A DNA stretch of 64,000 bases from Plantago ovata (lineage: Eukaryota > Streptophyta > Magnoliopsida > Lamiales > Plantaginaceae): contig CM051456.1 of the NCBI GenBank assembly GCA_028274465.1, positions 101,531,348-101,595,347 of the forward strand, given 5' to 3'. Under the pieces are notes generated by a model that saw only the letters and a program-made list of their open reading frames with translations, had not been told where the DNA came from and did not search any database. Shown here in pieces: positions 10,363 to 20,662 of the stretch (position 1 is the first letter of the stretch; each line of letters begins with the position of its first letter). The translations under genes were made by a program, and so were the position numbers.

Positions 10363-11932
10363 ATGGAGGCACACGGTGCTGGGCCTTCGGATTTAAGCAA
10401 GAAAGGTGCTACTTCTGGCTCTGGACAGAAAGGGGTAGGGGAAGGCCTAGGAAAGATGAGAAGAAAAGAGGAGTAGGCCGTCCTGTCAAGATCAATCAGG
10501 GGTGAGTAAATTTGAATCCTTTGCCTCAACTACATTGTTAGCATTCAATTCTGCTTTAAGAACTTGAATGTTATGTATCATATAATTGGCAAGTCTGTGA
10601 TATTCATGTGTTGTATTTAATAGTCTGTGTTAGTAGATTGTTAAGCTTGTAAATCTGTGTTAGTAGATTGTTTAATAATTACCAGATCTTGTAAATCTTG
10701 TTAAGCTGATACTATGAGATAAGTAAACTAGAATTACATAGGCACTTTTGATACTATGTGATGATGAGAAGAAAAGCTGAACCTGTATGATGATATGAGT
10801 TGCATAAGTTTGTTTAATGGAGACTGTCAATGTGATTTCAAATTGTGACTTGAGTGTAAATCCGGAGAAATCGCATATGAGTTTGAATGCACTGTCTTCT
10901 ATTACAGAAGCTATAAAGAGTTATTTTTGATTACATTACTACTATATAGGGTGTTAGTAGTTTGGTTAGAACTTTGGAAGCCAAGGTGTTACTAATTTAA
11001 TTACATTGGTGCTGGATAGGGTACTAGATATGGAACATTTTGGTCACATAGTTGTCTAGTTTCATTGATACGGCTGTGTTAGTAGTAGTTGGTTTGGTCT
11101 TTCGGTGAATTGATTACCATGTCTTGATAATCTATTGCTGTATCACAGAATGATAAATTTGTTGTTCATTTCTGAAATGATAAATTTGTTGTTGATGACA
11201 GTAGAGTCAGTAAGTCATAGTGTAGGGAGTAAACAATCACAAAATGGTCTAATTTCTAAAATGATTAATTTGTTGTTGATAATGAAAGTTATGCAAAATT
11301 CCAGATCATGATAATCATGTTTGTTGATAGTGTAAGTTATGCAAAATTCCAGATTAAGTTATATGACTAATTGGTGTTTAATGACACGGTCCAGGTCCTC
11401 CTCCAGAGAAGAAAACGATAATCGTTAGGATTGGCGGTAGGTGGGATGAAGTTCCTGAGCTGAACCTGTATTACAGCGGCGGATATACGCGATATATCCA
11501 CAACTGTGATCCAGATTCTTTCTCTTGCTGCGACCTGCTCATTGCTATGATGAAGATGGTGGCTGATGTTGATGAAGTTGTTCCAACTCGATTCTGGTAC
11601 CACATGCATGGAGTGGCTTACCCTGGAGGACTTAGAGTTATCCAAGATGATAATGCCTCTCGACTATGTGGGAAAATGTTCTGGAGCACAACGCAAAATG
11701 TGCGTGTGTCTTTGCTCAAGACTTGGCAGTGGATCCTTCTGAGAACTATGTAATTCCAGGTGCTATTCCTCCACCACTGGGAAACTTCACCCCAGCACGT
11801 CTTTACGACAAAGCTTTTGAGAGACAGCTACAGAAGGAATTGGAGGGACCTATCGTTCTTTGGGAAAAAGAAGTTTCAGGGGAGGACTGGTATGTCTCTG
11901 CAGAATCAGTTCCCCGTGTCTACGGTGCCTGA
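10363..11932 (+). pseudogene. AT-hook and PB1-like domain protein, two exons, frameshifted
   Basis: The probable start MEAHGAGPSDLSKKG is at 10363. After a change of frame, the exon reads GRGRPRKDEKKRGVGRPVK, two AT-hook-like motifs able to bind the minor groove of AT-rich DNA. A GTGAGT donor lies at 10502, and a CCAG acceptor ends at 11394. The second exon reads KTIIVRIGGRWDEV, then YYSGGYTRYIHNCDPDSFS, VPTRFWYHMHG and GGLRVIQDDNA. This fits the PB1-like domain found at the N-terminus of many plant transposon-derived proteins. At about 11700 the frame shifts again and continues DPSENYVIPGAIPPPLGNF to a stop at 11932. The two shifts mean it is either a pseudogene or carries sequencing errors. 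The exon junction phase does not work without correction. Function is unknown. Confidence 0.5.
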
Positions 11933-12612
11933 TCCTTACATTTAGTTTGATGGAGAACTAGTCTGTTTAGAGATCTGAATTTGCCTTTTGTTTATGAAAA
12001 CTGATTAGCTGTTAATGCCATTAAGATCTGGACCAAGTTTATTTTGTTCATCTTTCTGTCAGCTAGTTTATTTAAGTTTGTTTGAGGATATTTATGTCTG
12101 TCAGCTAGTTTCTTTAAGTTTCTGTAAGTTTATTTTGTTTGTGATTGTCCAGTTTGATTGTATTGAACTGATGAACCTCTAGTAAATGCCCAACTTTTGT
12201 GAATTACTATTAACTTTTTGAAGGCTATGTTATCTAAATATATGTTGTCCATTTAGATATCCTAGTTATTTTAACAGTCAATACTTTTGTCTTTCTTTCA
12301 ATCCTACACAGAATACTTGAAGTTTTCTGCAACCATACTTTGACAAATCCATCCCTTTCATTAAAAACTGACAGAAAATTAACATGATCAGGCAATGACA
12401 CACTGATCCAACCTAGAACATGTCTACTTGACCACTTAACTAGAACCAAAACCAAACTGCAGGTAATCAACTACCGATCAAACTTACGAACTAAGTACTT
12501 CAACCACGGCTAGAACCATACTTGGAAATGTAAAAGATACCTTCATAATGCCATACCATCAAGTTAAGCATTATGATGGTGGGGATGGACTTGTTAAACC
12601 TAACTAAGCTAA
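11933..12612. other. no gene seen between convergent genes
   Basis: AT-rich spacer between the 3' ends of the PB1-like and second Myb-like genes, presumably their 3' UTRs. GTCAGCTAGTTT occurs twice (about 12057 and 12098). No domain or RNA gene recognised. Confidence 0.5.
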
Positions 12613-13490
12613 CTACTTCATGAACTTGGCTCTGAGCACAGTCCATGCATTTTCTGAGCTGTCTGAATCACTTGCCTCATCTGACTTGACCTCCTCAGTC
12701 GCTTCTTCCTCCACCACATTTGCAGATCCTTCAGCATCCCCACCGAGTTGTCCAGTTTCGTCACCAGCACCAGCAACAATTCCACCTCCTTCAGCAACGA
12801 GGATGAATTCACCTGGTTGAGCAGCCTGAAGCATAGCACCAGCAGCACTTCCTGACCCTTCACCATCCAGGTTTGGAAGGTTAAAGTGATTGTAGGTCAG
12901 ATGGAGAACAAGCTTATCCCCATCAGAGTCTGTGTCAGGGTCCACACGCTTAGGCTTGAAACTGTCCTTGCGTGACCAGAAAGCAGTTTCATCAAAGATA
13001 GCATCAAGTAGCTCCCACATCGGTTCCCCGTGGTCACGGAAAATAGCGTAGCGTGAATCTGCCTGTTATGAGAAATACAATAAATATGAGTAATTTATCT
13101 AAGTCGGTGATCAATGAAAGATTAAAGATACAGTGCTTATTGAAAACTCAAATGTACCTCAAGCAACTGTGTCCATACTTCAGGGGCAGCAGTGAATTTG
13201 CAATCAACTGGATTCCATTCCATTCCAGTCTTGTTAAGCAAGTTGTGATACATGGTGTGACGCTCCTTAAGAATCATGGCAGTTTCATTAATTTGTTCGG
13301 TCACGTACTGCACACGAGTGCGTTTCTTCAAAATCTTAGCAACTTCATAATAGGCCTTCTTTGTGACTTTTGGCCAGTAGTACTGTCCCTTCAGTGCAGA
13401 CTTCTTGAGCTGTTTTGCCATGACCTTCACGTGCTCCTTCGGCATTGGAGCTCTTTCGTACCATAAAGCGTTGTGAGCCTCCTCAGCCAT
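12613..13490 (-). CDS. Myb/SANT-like protein, copy 2, two exons, acidic C-terminus
   Basis: Exons 13158-13490 and 12613-13062 on the minus strand join in phase 0 (GT donor at 13156-13157, AG acceptor at 13063-13064). The product is about 260 residues. The N-terminal 125 or so residues follow the Myb_DNA-bind_3 layout: a basic helical region with YYWPKVTKKAYYEVAKIL, then NKTGMEWNPVDCKFTAAPEVW and, after the intron, YAIFRDHGEPMWELLDAIF. The second half is Gly/Ala-rich and very acidic (EEEATEEVKSDEASDSDSSEN), which suggests an activation or interaction region. The reading is open, so it may be functional. It is paralogous to 8611-9440, 14578-15609 and more distantly 16278-17403, all in the same transposon. 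A DNA-binding partner role is inferred from the family. Confidence 0.65.
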
Positions 13491-14577
13491 GCTTGCAGTG
13501 TTGGTTTTTTAATTCAGATTAGTATGTTTAAGTTTATGTTGGAGAAGTGATGCAGTTGTGATGAACTCAACTCAGCTTGTTCAGCCTATTTATAGAGATA
13601 GAATTAGTGCATTGGAGAGTTAACAAAAAATTTGATATGGTAGTTGGGGCCAATAACTCACCTTTGTCACTGCCTTACTATAAAATATAATGCTTAAACA
13701 AGAATTTGATTACAAGAGTCATGTGAATAAATTCATCATAAACTGAATAACATCTATTCTAATGTATTGAAGCAAAGTCATGTTGAAGCGAAGTCCTCAA
13801 TCACATTTGCATTCCAGTAAACTCAGCTATACACAGATTTATTAGCAATATTTTTTTGGCAGACTATTTGTATTAGAAAAAACCTGTGAAGGTTATTCAT
13901 CATGTATTGAATACCATCTTTTCTGATTTAGACTCTCAAAGCATACCTATTTCAGCAAAGTCCTCAATCACAATTAAGTGAAACTCAGCAACCACAATGA
14001 TGTATAAAGATGAGTATACAGGTTGTCAAATTTTCTAAATTGATATATTTCTGTACATCCCTTATTAGATGGGATAGGTCTGCTGATGCCATTAGTGTTG
14101 TAGATTAAAGTCTTAGCACTGAAATGGTATTTATTCAGTATTAAAGCAAATATCAGACTTGACTCCTTTGCCAATTCGAACCAAACAGAACAATGCTTAA
14201 CATGAACAATCTGTATATTGCTCTAATTAAGTCTTCTGCTTAACATGTTTCTTATCTTAAAGTAACTTATCTTCTGCTTAACCATCTTTGCAGCTCCAAA
14301 TTAAAATGTGTCTTGTCTTAATCAGCATTGGATTCTCAATTCTCTCCCAGGCATGTTTAAATTTTAAGGAATCGGGAATAAATGCCTTTTGACAAAACTT
14401 GAACATACTCAACTGAAATGCATACTCTACACAACTGTTTCTAATAACCACTATAAAAAGAACACTTAGGTTCTCAGTATTTCTATACCTATACCAGAAC
14501 ATCACACTTGAAGTAAAACTATCTTAACAGAAAAATACCAGCAAAGAAAAAAAATAAATCAGCCTATCACTTGCAGA
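13491..14577. other. intergenic region between divergent Myb-like genes
   Basis: AT-rich 1.1 kb between two divergently transcribed Myb/SANT-like genes, so it probably holds both promoters. A TATTTATA-type box lies on the minus strand near 13590, about 100 bases upstream of the copy 2 start. No gene recognised. Confidence 0.45.
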
Positions 14578-15609
14578 ATGAATCAATCAGACCGTCAAGC
14601 CATGAGAGAGCAGGATGAGATCTTCTACGATGACTCATTCCCCAAGCCACAAGTTGAGTTCCTTGTTGTTCAGTTGCAGCGTCTTGCCGAGAGTCACTGC
14701 GACTGGGAATGGCCTGAGAAGACTGATCATGCCCTTGTCAGGATGCAAGTGCTAATGTATCATGAGTTTGGCAAGATGTATGAAACACATAAGCTAAGAG
14801 ATGAGCTTAACAAACTGTTTGCCCGCCACAACACCGTCAAGAAGCTCATGAACTGGAATGGTGTTACATGGAACAGCACAGACAACAAGTTCAATGCTGA
14901 TCCAAAAGTTTGGAACGAGCTTTCGGGGGTTTGTACTGCTTACAAGATAATTTTAAAATTGCATTTGATTACATATATATCTGCACCCCCCTTTCTTTAC
15001 TCATTAAGACGCTTACATTTGCAGATTGCATCTTGCTTTCACTGGTATCGCCAAGTTGGTGACCCTCTCTGGTCAGACCTTGGTGTTTTGTTTGAAGGGG
15101 ATAAGTTCAGGCCTCCAAACCAAAGCTCATTTGAAAACAAGGCCATAGCTATCTTGGAGAGCAACAAGGAAAAAGGCAAGGGGCGTTATGAAATTGATCA
15201 GTTTGACAGCCCAAATAGTGCTGATTTCGCATCACCGACAAAACCGCCTACCTATATCACCCTATTAGACAAACCAGAAACCAGCAAAGACAAGTACGGT
15301 TCTCCATTAGGCTCTGTGTCTAACCGGTTCGTTACACCTCCAAATGATTCTCCAGAAGTTGTTTTCTCTACTGAAAGGGAGTGGAGAAAAGCCAGACTTG
15401 CTAGTGACGAGAAGAGAGCGGCAAATAAGAAGATCATCTTCGACTGGACCAACATTCAGCTATCTGACAGTGATGAATTCCCAGCGAAAGATGATCCCGA
15501 TGCTAATGATCCAGTGGAAGATGATACATATCAGTCTGTGCATTCTGACTGTGATTCGAAAGAGGCTCGTAATGATTGTGGAAGTGATGAGTATGGAAGT
15601 GATTATTAG
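14578..15609 (+). CDS. Myb/SANT-like protein, copy 3, two exons with an in-frame intron
   Basis: Exons 14578-14928 and 15025-15609 give about 311 residues. The intron 14929-15024 is 96 nt, divisible by three and without stop codons, so the unspliced frame is also open (343 residues). I prefer splicing because the intron lies exactly where copies 1, 2 and ORF1 have theirs, and its removal joins VTWNSTDNKFNADPKVWNEL to FHWYRQVGDPLWSDLGVLF, the Myb_DNA-bind_3 pattern. The acceptor is preceded by TTACATTTGCAG. The C-terminal half is hydrophilic, ending in an acidic stretch (DEFPAKDDPDANDPVEDD). It is transcribed opposite to its neighbours. Probably a DNA-binding accessory protein, by family only. 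Confidence 0.62.
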   Translation: MNQSDRQAMREQDEIFYDDSFPKPQVEFLVVQLQRLAESHCDWEWPEKTDHALVRMQVLMYHEFGKMYETHKLRDELNKLFARHNTVKKLMNWNGVTWNSTDNKFNADPKVWNELSGVCTAYKIILKLHLITYISAPPFLYSLRRLHLQIASCFHWYRQVGDPLWSDLGVLFEGDKFRPPNQSSFENKAIAILESNKEKGKGRYEIDQFDSPNSADFASPTKPPTYITLLDKPETSKDKYGSPLGSVSNRFVTPPNDSPEVVFSTEREWRKARLASDEKRAANKKIIFDWTNIQLSDSDEFPAKDDPDANDPVEDDTYQSVHSDCDSKEARNDCGSDEYGSDY

Positions 15610-16277
15610 TTATTCCATAGATTTCTGCAGCAAGAATTTAGGTTGTCATCAATTGAGTCGTTAGAAGTGTAGACCTAAAGTGGTTCTGGTTTTAGATCCA
15701 CCTTGTCTTAGATTTGTTGTTTCGGTTTCATTATAGTCTCAGGCTGTTTAAGAGTCTTGCAAGCCTAAAGTGGTTCTGGTCATAGATCCACCTTGTACTA
15801 GTTGGTGTTTTGGTTTCCTATGGTCTGTTTGGTACTTGAAGCTGCCTAGTACCAAGTAATCTTCATGTGGGCTGCTGAATTCCATAACATAGATCAGTAG
15901 ACTGCTCTTAAAATTCAGAAACCATAGTTACAAACATGGTAAAACAGCACAACAGTTGGCATGAATCACTTGTTCTATCCCTTTTCCTCAAAACAATATT
16001 AGCAGTAGGATTTAACAGGATTGTTCAGAGTGTTTCCTAACTCAATACCTATTACATTGGATTTGTATGAATTGGCAAAAGGCAAACAACGAGCAGTACA
16101 ATTCCTTCAAATCCACGTAATTATCCTGCTACCGTTCAGATAAACTAAACTTCTAGGTGCCTCATGTCAGCTACTTCTTAAGACACAAACTCAAACCTGT
16201 CTTCTTCGTTCAGTGAAAGGAAATATGGAACCATCCCCTCGGTAGCAATAAGCTTTCTGCCAAGCGCCACTCGGTAC
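15610..16277. other. 3' regions of convergent genes with a short direct repeat
   Basis: CCTAAAGTGGTTCTGGT occurs at about 15674 and 15764, each followed by a related TAGATCCACCTTGT. These are probably 3' UTR sequences of copy 3. No gene seen. Confidence 0.5.
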
Positions 16278-17403
16278 TTAAGCAATGTGCGTAAACTTGC
16301 TAAGTTCCTCATTCATTCGTACCGTGGAAATACCAGTGTTGCTGCCAGAAGATTCAGGGGCAGAAGAGCCATCAAATGCACCAACACTCGAAGGGGCTGG
16401 GCTGGATCTGATAGAATCGAGGCACTCTTTGTTGAATTGCATGAGACCTCCTAGCATTTCAATGAAAGCAGCATCTGATTCTTGTAGTGGCTTAGATTTC
16501 TTTGACTTTGGCATGACCAGACCATCGCCAATATCGGGGATGATATCCCTCTCCTTTGTCTTGTTAACACTAAGCGGGCGAACAAAATCTGGATCATTAA
16601 CGGGAACATCATCCCCAGCCAAATCAAAGCCAACCTCCAACTCCTTCTCAGAAATATCCAATCTGTCCCCAGCCAAAAGTTTCCTAGCACCATCACCAAA
16701 GCTTTTTGATTTTTCCCCTTTCGCAGTGTCCCTTCCAAAGATTTCACACCAATCATCAAAGTGGACCCACTTCCTGTCCTTGTGCTTCTTAAGAACAGGA
16801 TATTCCTGTGTGACGGTAAATGTTTAAGCATGAATCATTAATATACGGATAACATATAACATTTTCTAAGCATCTAAAAGACAATTAGAACAGAGAAAGA
16901 TGTGTGCCTACATGAACAATTCTGTCCCAGAATTCATCGTTGCTGTTAAAGGTCTTACTAACATCGCACCATTCAGCACCGCTCCTTCCTTTCACACACA
17001 AAACAACTGAGTGCCTCCCCCTGATTGTTCGAATGCGATTCTGAATGTGAGGCTTCACCCTTAGCTCAGATCCAGGAAACTTTTCCTTCATATGCTCCAG
17101 AATGTAAGTGTAACCCCCGGCCTTGAATCCTTGTGGGGACTTGTAGCCTGCCATCTTCGCCTTTTTCATAGCTACCAGGAGCTCCTCATCTTCAGCCTTC
17201 TTCCAAACGTAGTTCTTTCGGTTCGTCGTGTTCGCCCTCTTGGCCTTAGCTTTCTTCTGTGTATGGTTGCCCTGAATCTGATCTGGCGAAGTCTGAGATG
17301 GAGCATGCGGTGGCTGAGTTGGACTCACTTCAAACTGAGTTTGAGTGAACTCCAGCTCGTTGAATGAATCCACACTACCATCACTCGCGTAACCTTCCGA
17401 CAT
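16278..17403 (-). CDS. Harbinger ORF1: Myb/SANT-like DNA-binding protein, two exons
   Basis: Exons 16912-17403 and 16278-16805 on the minus strand, phase 0 GT-AG intron, about 339 residues. I chose the start at 17403 (MSEGYASDGSV) because upstream residues look untranslated. Residues 1-60 are Gln/Pro-rich, followed by a basic stretch (KKAKAKRANTTNRK). The Myb/SANT-like domain then starts NYVWKKAEDEELLVAMKKAK and includes GYKSPQGFKAGGYTYI, SGAEWCDVSKTF and, after the intron, KWVHFDDWCEIFG. In PIF/Harbinger elements the ORF1 Myb/SANT protein is known to work with the transposase in DNA recognition and nuclear import. It lies just downstream of the transposase on the same strand, about 290 bases away. 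The frame is open throughout. Confidence 0.78.
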
Positions 17404-17694
17404 TGCTGCCAGTAAAACCAAGGAACAGGAAAGCAAGGTAGTAAGAAATCCATAGTAAGAACTGTTCCAGTTTCACTTGAATAGATAACATCACAATCAT
17501 CATTACGAAATCCACCACAACAATATAATCCATCAGTTACAACATATAGAACTAATTAAAACAGTTTAACATATTCAAACTACGCATAAGGTTTACATAG
17601 ACATCAACAAGAGCCAGAACAGAAACATCCTACGAAGTGAATATTACAATTCATAAAGCTGGTCACGTTCTCCACATACAGTTGGTGAACATGA

Positions 17695-19426
17695 TCACAT
17701 CCTAACCCTCCTCCTCACCCTTCTCCCTGCTGCCCTTTCCCTAGACCCGAAGTACATGCAAAATGCAAGATTCCTCCGAAATGCAGTCCATCGTGTGTCA
17801 GCAACAAGACAATCTATAGGTGCATGATCATCATCAATAACAACCCCATCATCACCTTCTACATCTAAAACCATATGCTCCAGCAACTCTTCTTCCAAGA
17901 GATCATCAGCTGCTACATCACGAAGGAAGTTATGCACCAGACAGCAAGCAAGGATGATATCATTCTGAACATCCAATGGGAAAAAGCTTGACTCTCTCAA
18001 AATTCCCCAACGCTTCTTCAGGAGACCAAAACACCGTTCTATAACATTCCTTGCACCGGCATGTTTCAAATTGAAATACTCCTTTGCATTCTCAGGTTGC
18101 CTGTTAGATTCTGCCCAATCTTGCAAGTGATATCTAGTAGAATCAAACGGAGGTAAAATTCCAGGAGCATTCATGTAAGCATCATTTGCCAAATAGTAAG
18201 TTCCTGTTACATTGAAACACAAAGTCAGAGGATGAATCTGCAGTAGATGTATGCAGATGTAATTTATAGCCAATTCAATTAAATATATCAAGAACAGAAA
18301 TGCATAATATGTTAAACCACAACTGAACTTTCTAATTTCTGCAGTACCATAAACTCTGAAACAGATTTGGTACTGAAACAGAAACTCTGCAGAATAGCCA
18401 GAAACAGAAAGCCAGAAATATGTTTAACCACAACAAATAGCCAGAAACAGCAACTCTGCAGAATTAACAGAATCTCTGAAACAGAAATGCATAAATGTAT
18501 GTTTAACCAGAAACATAAACTCTGCAGAATTACCATAGCTAATTTCTGTAGATGTTTGCAGTTGTAGTTAATAGCCAATTCAATTAAATACTTGCCTTTT
18601 TTAATACGCAAACCATCCTCACGATGAAATGCATCACGTAGAACCCGTCCATCTCCTACCGATCCTTCCCAACCAGTGAGGACATAAATAAACTTCATGT
18701 TCTGGTCACAAGCACCCAACATATTGACTGAAACAAATCTCTTTCGATTCCGGTAGTGTGCCTGAACGCTTGCAGGAGCCAGAACCTTGATGTAGGTACC
18801 ATCAATTGCACCAACACAACCCTTTCAAGTGGAAAAATAGTCAAACTAATTAGTTTCTATGTTTCAGAAAACAACATTAGATAAATTTCTTACTAAATTA
18901 AAGGGCAGACCTTGAAATGACACCAAGGTTCCTCAACACATGTTGGAGGGACAGGAACAGGTTCTGCAATTAACACTGAGTGGAGCCTTAACACACACGC
19001 TAAAACTTCTCTGAAATACGTACTGATTGTGTGGCCTGATCTTCTAAAACAGAACTTAGCTACCCTTTGCTTAGTGTGGTGACCTATTATAGCCAAAAAG
19101 GTGGCAACCTTCTCCTCAGCAATCACATACTTACTTCTAGTCAGGCCACCCCTATCTGTAAGCATGTGAACAAACCTAGCAAAGCTGTCACGCCTCATAC
19201 GCAACACATTCTTACAATCAACATCATTCGCGGTAGTCAACCTTTCTATGTACTCCTGCTGCTCCTTCATTTTTTCTATCAGTGAATACTTGTAGCCCCG
19301 TTTACGCTTCCCCAATATTCGAGGCCTAACATGTTTGTTGTAGTACCAGCATAGTCCTAGCATTATAGCCATGTTCATGACAAGAACACCACGAATGGTA
19401 GCAAACCGCTGGGACAAAGTAACCAT
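17695..19426 (-). CDS. PIF/Harbinger transposase (DDE_4 superfamily), three exons
   Basis: Exons on the minus strand: 18911-19426, 18596-18821 and 17695-18203, about 416 residues, the usual size for this family. It would cut and move the element by the DDE mechanism. The catalytic residues are visible: D179 in GAIDGTY, D229 in GSVGDGRVL and E303 in RNVIERCFG. The N-terminal part (MRRDSFARFVHMLTDRGGL, ATFLAIIGHHTKQR, SGHTISTYFREVL) matches the helix-turn-helix-like region of these proteins. The second intron has a GC donor (AAAG followed by GCAAGT), a known minor class; splicing it joins LRIKKG to TYYLANDAY in frame. I see no stop or frameshift, so the enzyme may be active. The start at 19426 is the first Met after a plausible 5' UTR. 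Confidence 0.85.
18204..18595 (-). repeat. degenerate repeats in transposase intron 2
   Basis: The intron holds several copies of phrases such as AGAAACAGAAACTCTGCAGAAT, in variants at about 18370, 18440 and 18505. Its two edges share ATAGCCAATTCAATTAAATA (about 18266 and 18571), as if the middle arose by tandem duplication. Confidence 0.5.
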
Positions 19427-20020
19427 GTCTATGGAATACAAAAATTGTAGAGATATTGCCATTATAAAGTGCAGATAATCCTTTTTATACCAAGACAAGC
19501 ATAAACAACATGAAACTAAAATTCTGTAGACAAACATTCCTTCAGACAAGAAATTTTCCAGCATTAAATGCAACAGTATTCAATGCAACAGTTAATTAAC
19601 ACAACAAAGATTTGGTAGACAAACATTCCTTCAGACAGAAATTAAATAGCATTCAATGTAATAACATACAGTACCAAAAACGGCCAACTCACCTTCCAAC
19701 GGCACGAACGGCAGAAGCAGCGGCAAGAACAGAAAAGCAAAGCGCGGCTGGATCTACAAAAAACGGTACCAAATTAGTAAGATTCAGCAATTAATTTCTG
19801 CACATTGTGTTGAATTTAGATGTGAATTGAAAGAGGGAGAAAGCTAGGGTTTGAAGAGAAAGCTGCTCACGGTCACGAGCTCAAGAACGATGCAGAGAAG
19901 AAGAAAACGCAGGTGTGAAAAAAAATGGATTTTGCCTTTTATAGTGGAACATGGCATTTTGTGATTATGGAGAAGAAGGAGGTTAAGATGGTAATTTCAG
20001 GTGGGTCTTGAAAACAGACC
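19427..20020. other. upstream region of the transposase
   Basis: This 0.6 kb holds the presumed promoter and 5' UTR of the transposase (minus strand). ACAAACATTCCTTCAGACA occurs at about 19530 and 19619. TTTTATAG at about 19937 could be a TATA element on either strand. No gene seen. Confidence 0.4.
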
Positions 20021-20206
20021 TGTTGGTGTGTTTCAAAACCGGGCACCCCCCCCCCCCCCCGGTTTAGTTTTACACCTGTTGGTGTGTTTGTAAAAGATTT
20101 CGGGCTGGCCCGGCGGGCTGCAAATACACTGAAATGAGTAACCAATCGCTGTGTTTCGCGCGGTCAACTGTAAAATTTTGCGAAATACACCAAACCAATC
20201 AGGGCC
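20021..20206 (-). repeat. right terminal and subterminal repeats of the Harbinger element
   Basis: The right TIR is 20182-20206. Inverted copies of the left-end octamer (AACCAATC) lie at 20140 and 20193. CCTGTTGGTGTGTTT occurs at about 20022 and 20078, and a run of about 15 C lies at 20046-20060. TAA at 20207-20209 is the target duplication. Confidence 0.8.
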
Positions 20207-20662
20207 TAAGAGTTTTGTTGGTTTCTGGGGTTGTTTTGCATGTTATGAAAGTTTTGGGACTTGGTTGTGGGTTCTGGAATTGGAAAAGGACTTTTCTACA
20301 AATTTTGATTTGAGGGTAAAATTGTCTTTTCACTTGACCTCGAATGTTTTGGAGATAGTTGGGGCTTTTGGTGAACTGCTGTGTTGTTTCGGAAACCTGT
20401 GAGTTTAATGTGTAATTTCTTAAACTTAAAGGAGTTTTCCTGTACGTATTTGTTTTATGAAGGGTAAAATGGTAATTTTACTATTGAGGGTGTTTTGGTA
20501 ATTTTGAGATTTGAGTTAAAGGATGTTTTCTGAAAACCGTACACTTAAGTACTTTCTTTCTTTGATCTTTTTAACTATGTTACTTGCTTAGATTTGTAGG
20601 TTTGTGTTTGAGAGTTTAGAGATCCCGAGTTCGAACCCTACCTTCGCCACTTCTTCACCGAC

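Larger units (their letters stand above)
6144..20206. mobile_element. giant PIF/Harbinger DNA transposon carrying several accessory genes, 14 kb
   Basis: The left end GGGGCTGATTGGTT and right end (reverse complement GGCCCTGATTGGTT) form imperfect terminal inverted repeats, also sharing GTGTATTT further in. They are flanked by TAA at 6141-6143 and 20207-20209, the 3-bp TAA/TTA target duplication typical of PIF/Harbinger. Removing the element rejoins family C LTR sequence. Inside are a DDE transposase (17695-19426, minus), an ORF1-type Myb/SANT-like protein (16278-17403, minus) and five further gene-like units. Typical plant PIF/Harbinger elements carry two genes in a few kb, so 14 kb with seven units is unusual. 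One 100-N gap interrupts it. An alternative, that the ends belong to different elements, is made unlikely by the matching flank duplication and matching subterminal motifs. Confidence 0.85.

Noticed and set aside
6144-20206. Accessory genes as ordinary host genes caught between unrelated repeats
   Set aside because: TIRs, TAA duplication, matching subterminal motifs and Myb-like paralogs sharing the ORF1 intron all place them inside one transposon, although capture from the host at some time remains possible.
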